A DNA stretch of 64,000 nucleotides from Propioniciclava sinopodophylli (GTDB lineage Bacteria > Actinomycetota > Actinomycetes > Propionibacteriales > Propionibacteriaceae), in contig NZ_SDMQ01000001.1 of NCBI RefSeq assembly GCF_004324755.1, positions 372,001 through 436,000 of the forward strand, written 5' to 3'. Position numbers and translations under genes: made by a program. How positions within the stretch are numbered: position 1 is the first letter of the stretch; each line of letters starts with the position of its first letter. The notes under the pieces were generated by a model. That model was not told the origin of the DNA. It made no database searches and saw only the letters and a list, made by a program, of their open reading frames with translations. Shown here piece by piece: positions 1 through 9,068 of this stretch.

Positions 1-1289
1 CGGGCCTCCAGGTAGAACCGCTTGTCCTGGGCGTGACCCATGGAGAATGTCTTGCGCGGCAGGGGACCGTCGACGGCGATCGAACGGAAGAACGCGTCCT
101 TGCCGATGCCGGGCAGGAGGAACGCCACGTTCCCCGGACGCGAGCCCAGGCCGGCGGCCACGTCCTCGCCGTGGACGTAGTCGATCTCGGCTTCGGCGTG
201 CTCGGCCAGCCACGTGTCCAGGAACGACTGGAGTGTCCCGACCGCGAGCTGGTGCGTGGGGGAGGGCACCTCCACCACGCTCACACCGGACGCCCGTGCC
301 ACGGCGAACCGCTGCGCGTGGCCGGCGGTCACGGCATCCAGCGCCTCCTGCAGCGAGCCGACGGGGCGCTCCGACGCACCCAGGGCCGCGACCAGGTCGT
401 CGGCGGCGTCCGCCCCGTCGAACACGACCCGGTGGATCGGCTCGAACGACAGCGAGTCGTCGTGAAGGTTGACCAGCTCGACCAACGCCCAGCGCGCGGG
501 GTGGTCGGACGCCGCGCCCGCGGCCTTGTGCTCGTTCCAGATGGCCTTCGCCGTGGCCAGCGAGTGGTTGCCGTCGCCCATCGCGAACTGCATCGGGTGA
601 TCCGACGACAGCCCGTAGCGGGCCTGGTAGGCCTCCGTCGCGACGAGCCCGTCCAGGGCGGCGAACACGGACGCCTGCAGGCCCGGGTCGGCGACGAGGC
701 GTCCGGTCACGTGGCCAGAGCCGAGCATGAGGTCGGTGTCGTACGCCGTCGCCAAGGACTCGCGCGCAGCCAGCACCGGCGCCAGCACGGCCCCCTCGGG
801 GTCGTCGTAGAGCACCATGATGTGCGGCAGCTCGAGGGGGGCGTCGCGGCGCACGGCCATGCGCGGGGGCAGTCGGTCGAGCACCGTCCCCTCGGTGGAG
901 CGGATCGGCGACACGGCCGTCGAGGAGTAGTCGTACGCTTCGAGGTCCACCTCGACGACCAGGCCCCGCTGGACGCCGCCGCTGTGCGTGCGTTCCACGT
1001 ACACGATCGCCTCGTACGGCTCGAGCAACCCACGGCCGAGGTAGTCGTGCATGGCCGCCTTGCAGGCGTGGACGCGCTGCGCCACGTCCGGGGCACCGAG
1101 GTGCAGCTCGGGCAGGACCAGCCGCAGCGTGGAGGGGGCGTCGCCGACGAGCTCCTCCACCTGGGCCCAGTACTCGGGCTGGGAGGTGTACTGGTCACAC
1201 GCGATGACGGCCCAGCGGTGCACGTCGACGGACGCGGTGGGCAGCAGCACGCGTGGGACGCGCACGCAGGCAGCGGTCTGGACGGACAT
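1..1289 (-). CDS. DUF1015 family protein (partial, runs off left edge)
   Basis: About 430 codons are visible and the C-terminus lies beyond the window. The ATG at 1289 begins MSVQTAACVRVPRVLLP. A -10-like CAGACT sits seven bases upstream, so the mRNA is probably leaderless. Family signatures seen are GDGNHSLATA at about residues 238-247 and SMGHAQDKRFYLEAR near the visible end, both matching the conserved DUF1015 blocks. The biochemical function of this cytosolic family is not established. It is transcribed in the same direction as the branching enzyme gene, whose stop is 55 bases upstream, so the two may share a transcript. No signal peptide or membrane segment is visible. Confidence 0.85.
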   Translation of the reverse strand, partial: MSVQTAACVRVPRVLLPTASVDVHRWAVIACDQYTSQPEYWAQVEELVGDAPSTLRLVLPELHLGAPDVAQRVHACKAAMHDYLGRGLLEPYEAIVYVERTHSGGVQRGLVVEVDLEAYDYSSTAVSPIRSTEGTVLDRLPPRMAVRRDAPLELPHIMVLYDDPEGAVLAPVLAARESLATAYDTDLMLGSGHVTGRLVADPGLQASVFAALDGLVATEAYQARYGLSSDHPMQFAMGDGNHSLATAKAIWNEHKAAGAASDHPARWALVELVNLHDDSLSFEPIHRVVFDGADAADDLVAALGASERPVGSLQEALDAVTAGHAQRFAVARASGVSVVEVPSPTHQLAVGTLQSFLDTWLAEHAEAEIDYVHGEDVAAGLGSRPGNVAFLLPGIGKDAFFRSIAVDGPLPRKTFSMGHAQDKRFYLEA

Positions 1290-1343
1290 GCCGGCCAGTC
1301 TGCCACCCCGCAGGCGGGCGGGGTGGCCCGGTCCGCAGCCTGC

Positions 1344-3128
1344 TCAGGCGTCCTGGCTGAAGACCAGCACGGAGTAGGGGCCGACCGACACGTTGCCGTG
1401 CCACTGCATGCCGTCGGCGTCCTCCTCGTAGGCCTCGAGTTCGAACGACTCGTAGTTGCCGAACAAGGAGCTGTAGAGGGTGGCGTCCGAGTTGAAGCGC
1501 AGCTTCCACAGCCCTCCCGAGGGCAGCCCGATGCGGCGGTACTCGACGGGTTCGGCCGACAGGTTGACCACCACGACGACGTCGTCGCCGGGGCCGTGGT
1601 CGAGCCAGCGGTGGAACACCAGCAGGTTGTCGTCCTCGTTCACGTGGTGCACGGTCAGGCCGCGCCCCGTCAGGCCGCGGGTCACGCCACCCCGGTTGAG
1701 GCGGAGGTCGATCAGGTCGCTGTAGAGGCGGGCGATGCCGGAGAAGTCCTCATTGCGCTTCCAGTCCAGCGGGACGTCGTCGCGGAACCAGCCGCCCTCG
1801 AGGAACTCCTGCCCCTGGAAGATCATCGGGATGCCCGGCGACGTCATCACCAGTGCGGCCCCGATCGTGGAGCGCTTCTGGGCGGGCCAGCCCGTGGCGT
1901 TGTCCGCCTCGATCTCCTCCGGGACGCGGGCCTGCCCGTTGGCCACCTCGTCGTGGGACTCGGTGTAGATCACGCGCTCCAGGGGGTCGCCATAGTGGTG
2001 GGCGATGGCCTCGGCGAGAGTCCCGATCGAGCGGCTGTTGTCGTCGGGGGTGATCAGCTCGGCCCGGACGGGGTGCACGAACGCGGCGTCCCACTGGGCG
2101 TGGAAGCCGGCGCCGTCCTGGTTCTCCTCGGTGATGAGCGGGTTCTTGTGCAGATCCTCGGCGATCGTGATGCGGCCGGGGAACTCGTCGCGCACCGAGT
2201 CGGTGATCCACCGCATGAGCGACCAGCCCTCGTCGAGGTAGTTGCCCTGGTGGGAGTACATGTGGGGCACCATGTCCAGGCGCAGGCCGTCCACGTGGTA
2301 GTCGCGCAGCCACATCAGCGCGTTGTCGCGGATGAAGCGGCGCACCTCCTCGCGGCCGTAATCCGGGCGGGTGTCGCCCCACGGGGTCTCCGAACGGTCG
2401 TCGTTGTAGAAGTAGATGCCGCCCTTGCCGTTCTCACTCCACCCGTCGAACTGCCACAGGTCGAGGTCGGAGGGGCCGAAGTGGTTGTAGACGACGTCCT
2501 GGATGACGGCCAGCCCGCGACGGTGGCACTCCTTGACGAACTGCTTGTAGGCGTCCGGGCCGCCGTAGGCGCTCTCGACCGCGAACACGTGGGCGGGGTT
2601 GTAGCCCCAGCTCATGTCGCCGGCGAACTCGGCCATCGGCATGACCTCGATCGCGTTGACGCCGAGGTCGACGAGGTGGTCCAGCTTCGCGATGGCGTCG
2701 TCGAGGTGGCCGACCGAACCCTCGGAGTCCTGACCGCCGAACGAGCCGATGTGCATCTCGTAGATGACCAGTTCGTGGTGGGGCGGGCAGTTGGCCGAGT
2801 CGCCCTCCCAGTCGAAGGCGGCGTGGTCGTAGATGACGCCGTTGCCGACCGAGTTGGTCACCTGCATGGCGTAGGGGTCGACGCGGGAGAGTGAGTTCTC
2901 GCCGTTGGTGATCTGGTACTTGTACTCGTGCCCCGGCTCGGCGCCCGCGACGAAGCCGTACCAGTAGCCGTTGCCCTCGGACTGTAGCGGTGAGACGTCG
3001 TCGCGCCACTCGTTGAAGTCACCGAGGACCGTCACCGCGTCCGCGTGCGGGGCCCACACCCGGAAGGCGGTTCCGCCCTCGGTCGGGAGGGCCCCCATGC
3101 CCTGGATCGGCTCGGTCGGTGCGCTCAT
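1344..3128 (-). CDS. glgB: GH13 alpha-amylase family protein, probable 1,4-alpha-glucan branching enzyme
   Basis: 594 aa. It transfers alpha-1,4 glucan chains to alpha-1,6 positions in glycogen. An N-terminal CBM48-like beta-sandwich (FRVWAPHADAVTVLGDFNEW, residues about 20-40) precedes a GH13 barrel with the four conserved regions: DVVYNH, GLRLDMVPH (nucleophile Asp), ITIAEDLH (acid/base Glu) and ESHDE. The ATG at 3128 was chosen because GGAG lies seven bases upstream and because the reading frame above it has no family similarity. It is shorter than the classical GlgB of 700 or more residues, matching the short actinobacterial branching-enzyme group. Other glucan hydrolases of GH13 are possible, so the exact activity is inferred. 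Confidence 0.8.
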   Translation of the reverse strand: MSAPTEPIQGMGALPTEGGTAFRVWAPHADAVTVLGDFNEWRDDVSPLQSEGNGYWYGFVAGAEPGHEYKYQITNGENSLSRVDPYAMQVTNSVGNGVIYDHAAFDWEGDSANCPPHHELVIYEMHIGSFGGQDSEGSVGHLDDAIAKLDHLVDLGVNAIEVMPMAEFAGDMSWGYNPAHVFAVESAYGGPDAYKQFVKECHRRGLAVIQDVVYNHFGPSDLDLWQFDGWSENGKGGIYFYNDDRSETPWGDTRPDYGREEVRRFIRDNALMWLRDYHVDGLRLDMVPHMYSHQGNYLDEGWSLMRWITDSVRDEFPGRITIAEDLHKNPLITEENQDGAGFHAQWDAAFVHPVRAELITPDDNSRSIGTLAEAIAHHYGDPLERVIYTESHDEVANGQARVPEEIEADNATGWPAQKRSTIGAALVMTSPGIPMIFQGQEFLEGGWFRDDVPLDWKRNEDFSGIARLYSDLIDLRLNRGGVTRGLTGRGLTVHHVNEDDNLLVFHRWLDHGPGDDVVVVVNLSAEPVEYRRIGLPSGGLWKLRFNSDATLYSSLFGNYESFELEAYEEDADGMQWHGNVSVGPYSVLVFSQDA

Positions 3129-3283
3129 CGGTTCTCCTTCGCTTGGTCCGGCGCCAGCGTAGCGGCCTGCCAACTGCTTGCAAGCCTGCTCGCACTCTGA
3201 TCGCGTTGTCCGGGGCAGGTCAGGGTCGGGATCCGGGGGCTCGGGGGTTGTCGGCGCTAACTTCAGCTAGCAGACTGGTGGGC

Positions 3284-3697
3284 ATGGAACGCAACGAGGT
3301 CATCGAGCAGCATGAGCGGCTGCCACTCGGCGACTTCATCGCGGCCCAGCGTCGTGCGGCAGAGATGTCGCTGCGGCAGCTCGCCGAGAGGGCGGGCATC
3401 TCCAACCCTTACGTGAGCCAGATCGAACGTGGGCTGCGCAAGCCGTCCGCGGAGGTGCTGAACCAGATCGCCACCGCCCTGTCGGTGTCTGCTGAGTCCC
3501 TGTACGTCCGCGCCGGAATCATCGACCCGGACGAGCCCCGTCCGACGTCGGTGCAGCGCGCCGTCCAGACCGACCCGGCCCTGACCGCCGCCCAGAAGCA
3601 GGCCCTCATCTCCGTGTACCTGGCGTTCGTCCAGCCCGGGGGGGCCGATTTCGCACCCCAACCCATGCCGGGCCAACCGGCGACCACCGAGGAGTGA
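3284..3697 (+). CDS. XRE-family transcriptional regulator
   Basis: 137 aa. An HTH_3 domain occupies about residues 12-70 (SLRQLAERAGISNPYVSQIERG carries the helix-turn-helix), followed by a short helical tail. The ATG at 3284 has a CAGACT -10-like hexamer seven bases upstream, which favours this start over the longer in-frame extension. The next gene begins three bases after the stop and is surely co-transcribed. The pair resembles the mycobacterial arrangement of an XRE regulator (Rv0474) upstream of the helical heparin-binding haemagglutinin hbhA (Rv0475), but orthology is inference. Confidence 0.85.
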   Translation: MERNEVIEQHERLPLGDFIAAQRRAAEMSLRQLAERAGISNPYVSQIERGLRKPSAEVLNQIATALSVSAESLYVRAGIIDPDEPRPTSVQRAVQTDPALTAAQKQALISVYLAFVQPGGADFAPQPMPGQPATTEE

Positions 3698-3699
3698 AC

Positions 3700-4257
3700 A
3701 TGTCCGATCAGTACAACGAGCAGACCAAGCCCGAGGGCGAGTTCGTCGAGGAGTTCGAGGTCGAGGCCGACAAGGTCCACCTCACCGCCGGCGAGAAGTT
3801 CACGCCCGAGCAGCTGGGCGACGCCGTCATCAAGTTCGCCACCGAGACCGCCTACGCGGCCGCCGGCCTCGCGAACGTCCTGGCCGAGAAGGCCAAGGTC
3901 TTCTACGAGCAGCAGCGCAAGCAGATCGCCGAGCAGACCCCTGAGGGCGTCGACCCGAACTTCCGCCAGTTCGTCGACACCATGCCCGACCAGTTCAAGG
4001 GCTTCCTGGACGAGGCCACCAAGGCCTTCCACGACATGGCCGAGCGCGGTCGCCATTCCGTGGCCGACTTCCAGGGCCAGGTCGCGGCCGCCCGTGACGC
4101 CGCCAAGGACGCCCGCAAGGACAGCCCCGAGGCGTTCGACCTCAAGGACGACGCCGCCGCCGACGCGGAGGCCGCCGACGCGGTCGCGCCCGAGGACGCC
4201 CAGGACGTCGTGACCGACGCCTACCCGGGCGAGTCCAAGGACGAGTTCCGCGGCTGA
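3700..4257 (+). CDS. small acidic helical protein, HbhA-like in size and context
   Basis: 185 aa, with no recognised domain that I can name securely. It is rich in Ala, Glu, Lys and Asp and predicted almost wholly helical. The central part (about residues 35-130) looks amphipathic, and the C-terminus is a low-complexity acidic tail of Ala-Asp repeats. There is no signal peptide or membrane segment. The ATG at 3700 has GGAG five bases upstream; a GTG at 3694 overlaps the previous stop and is less likely. Length and position after an XRE gene recall HbhA, but the Lys-rich HbhA tail is absent. It is followed by a strong terminator. Confidence 0.7.
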   Translation: MSDQYNEQTKPEGEFVEEFEVEADKVHLTAGEKFTPEQLGDAVIKFATETAYAAAGLANVLAEKAKVFYEQQRKQIAEQTPEGVDPNFRQFVDTMPDQFKGFLDEATKAFHDMAERGRHSVADFQGQVAAARDAAKDARKDSPEAFDLKDDAAADAEAADAVAPEDAQDVVTDAYPGESKDEFRG

Positions 4258-4272
4258 CCCGCAGAGAACGAA

Positions 4273-4302
4273 CGGGCCCCCGACCTCCAGGTCGGGGGCC
4301 CG
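4273..4302. terminator. Bidirectional hairpin terminator
   Basis: A perfect 13-bp GC-rich stem (CGGGCCCCCGACC) with loop TCCA lies between two convergent genes, the helical protein ending at 4257 and msrA ending at 4318. It has no long U tract, as is usual in high-GC actinobacteria. Confidence 0.85.
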
Positions 4303-4317
4303 TCCGCGTCCGTGGGC

Positions 4318-4959
<642 letters not shown>

Positions 4960-4993
4960 GCCCTCAACCCTAGCTCGCACTACGCTGGACGCC

Positions 4994-5380
4994 ATGACTG
5001 CCGCCTTCGCACCGGGCTTCTACACGACCGAGACCGACGCCGCCTCCGTCTCCGGGGACTGGCGCTTGGGCGGGTGGACGCCGAAGGTGCTGCAGCTGCC
5101 CGAGGACCTGGGCAACGACGCGCGCCGCATCGTGTTGGTCGAACTCGGGCGCGCGCTGGGGCTGGGGGACGTCGCCTCGGTCGACGGGCTGGCGTCCGCC
5201 CTCGCCGGGACCGCACCCCAGACGGTGCTCGTGTGGGCCCGCGGGACTGAGTTCGCCGACCAGCAGGCCGGCGTCTGGAAGGCGCTCGCCGAGGTGCTGG
5301 AGGCCCGGGCGAAGGCCTCCCCGGCGTTCGCCGTGGTGCTGGCCGGCCGCGACAAGAAGTCCAAGGAACGCGACCGCTGA
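4994..5380 (+). CDS. Hypothetical protein, 128 aa
   Basis: I do not recognise this family. The start is well supported: TACGCT lies seven bases before ATG 4994 (MTAAFAPGFYTTETD). The product is soluble, Ala/Leu-rich and mixed alpha/beta, and ends in a basic cluster (GRDKKSKERDR). No catalytic signature, signal peptide or membrane segment is seen. It is divergent from msrA with 34 bases between start codons and is followed by the ABC binding-protein gene. Confidence 0.75.
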   Translation: MTAAFAPGFYTTETDAASVSGDWRLGGWTPKVLQLPEDLGNDARRIVLVELGRALGLGDVASVDGLASALAGTAPQTVLVWARGTEFADQQAGVWKALAEVLEARAKASPAFAVVLAGRDKKSKERDR

Positions 5381-5438
5381 GCCCCTGATCGGGTGAGACG
5401 GGGCCGGGCCCGTCGGTTCGGCGGGGGAGAATGCTGCC

Positions 5439-6446
5439 ATGCCTTCGTTCACCCGCCGTTCCCTGGTCGCCCTCCTGGCCGCAGGCTCGTTGGGGCTTGC
5501 CGCGTGCTCGGGAACCCCCTCCGCGACGCCGGCGACGCCGGCGGCGACGGCGTCCGACGGCGCGCTCAAGGTGGGGATCGCGCAGATCGTCAACCACCCC
5601 TCGCTCAACGACCTGCGTGACGGGTTCAAGGAGGGCATGGCCGCCGCCGGGTACGTCGAGGGCTCCGACGTGGTCTACGAGGAGCGCAACGCCGCCGGCG
5701 ACCAGACGACGCTGACCGCCATCGCCTCCTCGTACGCCACCAAGGACCTCGTGGTGGCGATCGCGACCCCGACCGCCCAAGCCATGATCCAGGCGCTGCC
5801 CGACACGCCGATCTTCTTCGCCGGCGTGACCGACCCCGTCGGCGCGCAACTGGTTCTCTCGCTCGAGGATCCCGGTGGCAACGTGACAGGCACGTCCGAC
5901 TTCCCGCCGGTGGCCGACCAGCTGGCGCTGATCAAGGAGATCCTGCCCGAGGCGAAGACGATCGGGCTCCTGTACAGCTCGGCGGAGACGAACAGCCACA
6001 TCCATGCCGATTTGGTGAAGGAGGCCGCCCCTGCCCTCGGTCTCTCGGTGCAGGAGGCCACGGTGTCGAACTCGTCCGAGGTCGCCCAGGCCGCCGAGTC
6101 GCTGGCCGACGTGGACGCCTTCTTCATCGGCACCGACAACACCTTCGTGTCCGCGATCGAGTCCGTCGTCCAGGTGGCCGAGGCTCGCCAGATCCCGCTG
6201 GTGGTGTCCGACCCTGACTCGGTGGCCCGTGGCGCGCTCGCCGCGTATGCGGTCGACTACCGCGCACAGGGCGTCCAGACCGGAACCATGGCCGCCGCGA
6301 TGCTCACGTCGGGCGGCAAGGCGGGCGACATCCCCGTCGAACGCGCCAAGGACCTGGAGCTGTCCGTCAACCCGGGTGCTGCGCAGCGGATGGGCGTGAC
6401 CCTGCCGCAGGCCGTGCTCGACCGGGCCGAGCACACCATCGGCTGA
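5439..6446 (+). CDS. ABC transporter substrate-binding lipoprotein (PF04392-type), orphan
   Basis: 335 aa. The signal peptide ends in a lipobox (LGLAACSGT, Cys at about residue 23), so the mature protein is membrane-anchored outside the cell. The remaining two-lobed fold matches the TrpX/YtpX-like ABC substrate-binding family (KVGIAQIVNHPSLNDLRDGF, ITPTAQ-like and FFAGVTDPVGA blocks), whose members bind amino-acid-like or nucleobase-like ligands. Permease and ATPase genes normally follow; here the next genes are a DUF929-VKOR pair, so this copy is an orphan in the window. Ligand unknown. A GAGAAT hexamer lies six bases before the ATG. Confidence 0.85.
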   Translation: MPSFTRRSLVALLAAGSLGLAACSGTPSATPATPAATASDGALKVGIAQIVNHPSLNDLRDGFKEGMAAAGYVEGSDVVYEERNAAGDQTTLTAIASSYATKDLVVAIATPTAQAMIQALPDTPIFFAGVTDPVGAQLVLSLEDPGGNVTGTSDFPPVADQLALIKEILPEAKTIGLLYSSAETNSHIHADLVKEAAPALGLSVQEATVSNSSEVAQAAESLADVDAFFIGTDNTFVSAIESVVQVAEARQIPLVVSDPDSVARGALAAYAVDYRAQGVQTGTMAAAMLTSGGKAGDIPVERAKDLELSVNPGAAQRMGVTLPQAVLDRAEHTIG

Positions 6447-6509
6447 CCGGACCGCGACCGCGGGCGGTCGCTACGCTGGTGTGAACCCGATCAACTCAGG
6501 AGAAGATCC

Positions 6510-7382
6510 ATGGCGAAGGCAGGCAAGCAGCCGAACAAAGCTGCGCAGGAATCCGCGCGGGCCAGGCTCGCCGCTGAGCGCCAGAAGGCCGAGGCGACGG
6601 CGCGTCGCAACAAGATGTTCGGCATCGCTGCGGCCGCGGCGGCGCTGCTGCTCGTCGTCGTCGGCGTGATCATCGCCATCGGCATGAACCGCCCGCAGGC
6701 CGCCGAGGGCACGGACGGGTACGTGGCGACACTGCAGAACATCCCGGCCGCCTCGCTGGACGCCGTCGGCCCGGGCTCGCTGACCGTGTCACCGGCCCAG
6801 CCGATCCCCGGCGGCCAGGTGCAGATGGTGGACGGCAAGCCCCGCCTGCTCTACATCGGCGCCGAGTACTGCTCCTACTGCGGCTTCACCCGCTGGCCTC
6901 TGACCATCGCGCTCGAGCGGTTCGGTGACTTCGAGGGCCTCAAGGCCACGCGCACCCCGGCCGGCGGCGCGCTCGGCGACATCCCGACCTTGTCGTACCT
7001 GGGGTCGACCTACACCTCCGACTACCTGGTGTTCAAGGGGTACGAGATGAAGGACGCCCAGGGCCGCGACCTCGAGCCGCTCAGCACCGAGGACGAGCAG
7101 ATCGCCCAGCAGCACGGCATGACCGGCTACCCGTGGCTCTACTGGGGTACCCACACCAGCGGGACGCCGTTCTTGCAGCCCTTCACCCAGGGCGGCTACC
7201 TGCCCGGCAAGACCGGCGACTCGGTCGCGGCGAAGTTGGCCGACCCCAACTCCCCGGAGGCCCAGGGCATCCTCGGTGCGGCCAACGTGACGACCGCCCA
7301 GATCTGCGCGTTGACCGGCGACCAGCCGTCCGACGTGTGCTCGGCGCCGGGTGTGGTCGCCGCCAAGGCGGTCCTGGGATGA
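6510..7382 (+). CDS. DUF929 thioredoxin-like membrane-anchored protein
   Basis: 290 aa. A cytosolic N-terminus rich in Lys and Ala is followed by one transmembrane helix (about residues 35-56), then an extracytoplasmic domain with YIGAEYCSYCGFTRW, a CxxC redox motif at about residues 117-120. This is the DUF929 family, presumed to form or isomerise disulfides outside the membrane. AGGAG precedes the ATG, and a TACGCT promoter hexamer lies at 6472-6477 after an 8-bp GCGACCGC inverted repeat (6454-6471). The stop overlaps the start of VKOR by four bases (ATGA), so the two are translationally coupled and probably act as a thiol oxidase relay. Confidence 0.88.
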   Translation: MAKAGKQPNKAAQESARARLAAERQKAEATARRNKMFGIAAAAAALLLVVVGVIIAIGMNRPQAAEGTDGYVATLQNIPAASLDAVGPGSLTVSPAQPIPGGQVQMVDGKPRLLYIGAEYCSYCGFTRWPLTIALERFGDFEGLKATRTPAGGALGDIPTLSYLGSTYTSDYLVFKGYEMKDAQGRDLEPLSTEDEQIAQQHGMTGYPWLYWGTHTSGTPFLQPFTQGGYLPGKTGDSVAAKLADPNSPEAQGILGAANVTTAQICALTGDQPSDVCSAPGVVAAKAVLG

Positions 7383-7867
7383 CCTTGGGCCGCGGTGGGT
7401 CGGCTGTGGCGGACGGCGTCCGCGCGGCCGACCCGAGCCCGCTCTGCATCAAGCTGCTCTGGATCGCGGCGCTGGCCGTGTCCGCCTACCTGACGTGGGC
7501 GCACTACGCCGCTGACGGAACACTGGCGTGCGCCGAGGGCTCCTTCGTGAACTGCGAGTCGGTGACCTCGAGCCAGTGGGCCTACCTGTTCGGCATCCCC
7601 GTCGCGCTGCTGGGTCTGCTGTACAACGTGGTCGGCGTTGGTTTCGCGTTCGTGGGTCGGCGGCTGGGTTTGGCGCGCGGGCGCTTGGTCGGCCTGGCGC
7701 TCACCGGTGTCGGCATGCTGTTCGTGCTGTACCTGGTGTGGGCCGAGTTCGTCATGATCGGCCAGATCTGCTCGTGGTGCACCGTCGTGCACGTCATCAC
7801 CGCCGTGCTGTTCGTGTTCTACCTGACGACCTACTTCGCCGGTGCGCCGGAGGACGCCTCCGTCTGA
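7379..7867 (+). CDS. Vitamin K epoxide reductase family (VKOR) protein
   Basis: 162 aa with four to five membrane helices. It carries the VKOR loop cysteines (LACAEGSFVNCESV) and the active-site CSWC at about residues 135-138 (GQICSWCTVVHV). Bacterial VKOR re-oxidises extracytoplasmic thiol oxidases using quinone. It overlaps the upstream DUF929 gene by ATGA, giving an obvious redox partner. The stop is 15 bases from the convergent aldo/keto reductase stop. Confidence 0.93.
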   Translation: MTLGRGGSAVADGVRAADPSPLCIKLLWIAALAVSAYLTWAHYAADGTLACAEGSFVNCESVTSSQWAYLFGIPVALLGLLYNVVGVGFAFVGRRLGLARGRLVGLALTGVGMLFVLYLVWAEFVMIGQICSWCTVVHVITAVLFVFYLTTYFAGAPEDASV

Positions 7868-7881
7868 AACCGCGGCGTCCG

Positions 7882-8832
7882 TCAGGAGAACAGCGCGCTG
7901 ATCGCGTCGACGACGTCCGGGGCCAGGCGCGTGCGGCCGGCCTCGGCGTTGGCGGCGACCTGCTCGGGCGTGGTCGCGCCGGCGATGACGCTGGCGACGG
8001 GATCCTGAGCGAGCAGCCACGCGAACGTGGCCTGCAGCATGGTCACGCCCGCGCCCTCGCAGATCTGGCGGTAGGCGTCGAGCTGGTCCCAGTCGGTGCT
8101 CTCCAGGACCTCGGGCCGGACCTGGCGCAGGCGTCCCTCGCCGGAGGTGGGCGTGTACTTGCCGGTCAGCAGCCCGTTGTGGAGCGGGAAGTACGGCAGG
8201 AACCCCAGCCCGTGCTCGCGTGCGGCCGGCAACACGTCGGACTCGACGCCGCGGGCCAGCAGCGAGTAGTGGTTCTGTGCGGAGACGAAGCGCGGCAGGC
8301 CGAGGTCGGCGGCCACGGCGTCCGCCTCGACGATCTGCTCGGCGGTGAAGTTCGAGTGCCCGATGAACCGCACGGGACCCGCTTCGACGTGCCGCGCCAG
8401 GGCCTGGAGGGTGTCGCCGATCGGGGTGTCCTCGTCGGGGGTGTGCAGCTGGAGCAGGTCGATGTGGTCGGTCTGCAGGCGCTGCAGGGCCCCCTCCACG
8501 GCCTTGTCGATGTAGCCGGACGCCCCACGCGGGCCCCAGGCGTCCGCCCCCTCGGGACCGCCACCCCGGTGGCCGAACTTGGTTGCGAGCACAACCCGGT
8601 CACGGCGCCCGCGCAGCGCCTCGCCCATCAGGGACTCGCTGGTGCCGGCCGGGCTGCCGTACAGCGCCGCTGTGTCGAGGAACGTGACCCCGTGCTCGAG
8701 CGCAGCGTCCAGCACCGACTTCGTCGCGGGGAGGGTCTCGGTGACGAAGCCCGGGCGTCCGAAGTTGTTACAGCCGAGGCCGACGGCGCTGACGAGGAGG
8801 TCCGGGGTGCCCAGCGGGCGCAGGTCTGTCAT
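7882..8832 (-). CDS. Aldo/keto reductase
   Basis: 316 aa, an NADPH-dependent (beta/alpha)8 oxidoreductase. Typical features are GLGCNNFG near the N-terminus, DTAALYG (catalytic Asp and Tyr at about residues 48-54), LATKFG (Lys), the conserved His region LLQLHTPD, and a C-terminal VIAGATTPEQVAANAEA cofactor-binding segment. The ATG at 8832 has TAGGAT seven bases upstream and is probably leaderless. Substrate cannot be predicted. The 22-bp repeat array begins just beyond its promoter. Confidence 0.92.
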   Translation of the reverse strand: MTDLRPLGTPDLLVSAVGLGCNNFGRPGFVTETLPATKSVLDAALEHGVTFLDTAALYGSPAGTSESLMGEALRGRRDRVVLATKFGHRGGGPEGADAWGPRGASGYIDKAVEGALQRLQTDHIDLLQLHTPDEDTPIGDTLQALARHVEAGPVRFIGHSNFTAEQIVEADAVAADLGLPRFVSAQNHYSLLARGVESDVLPAAREHGLGFLPYFPLHNGLLTGKYTPTSGEGRLRQVRPEVLESTDWDQLDAYRQICEGAGVTMLQATFAWLLAQDPVASVIAGATTPEQVAANAEAGRTRLAPDVVDAISALFS

Positions 8833-8860
8833 GGGCCGCATCCTAGGTGGGCCCCTCCAC

Positions 8861-8998
8861 CCGCCGAGGACTCGTGCAACTACCGCCGAGGACTCGTGGT
8901 CGTCAGGACCACCACGAGTCCTGGGCGGTAGTTAGGAGAGTCCTGGGCGGTAGTTAGGGGAGTCCTCGGCGGTAGTTAGGTGAGTCCTGGGCGGAGGG
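8861..8998. repeat. 22-bp repeat array, family A (six units, both orientations)
   Basis: Four direct units start with GAGTCCT at 8916, 8938, 8960 and 8982, exactly 22 bp apart, and read GAGTCCT(C/G)GGCGGTAGTT plus four bases. Two inverted units lie at 8861-8900, also 22 bp apart. The switch point is a hairpin with arms ACTCGTGGT and ACCACGAGT around a 10-base loop. The array fills the space between the AKR promoter and marC. Confidence 0.9.
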
Positions 8999-9068
8999 GC
9001 GGGATTGTGAAGAGGTAACCCCTCCGCCGGTGCGGGGTCGGGGGCGCCCGGATGCGAGGATGCCGCGC

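Noticed and set aside
33-2894. Very long plus-strand open frame of 953 codons
   Set aside because: It is the antisense shadow of the DUF1015 and branching-enzyme genes; composition is Val/Gly/His/Arg-rich and it crosses two real genes with conserved motifs.
3700-4257. Naming the helical protein hbhA
   Set aside because: Length and context match but the Lys/Pro/Ala heparin-binding tail is missing; the tail here is acidic.
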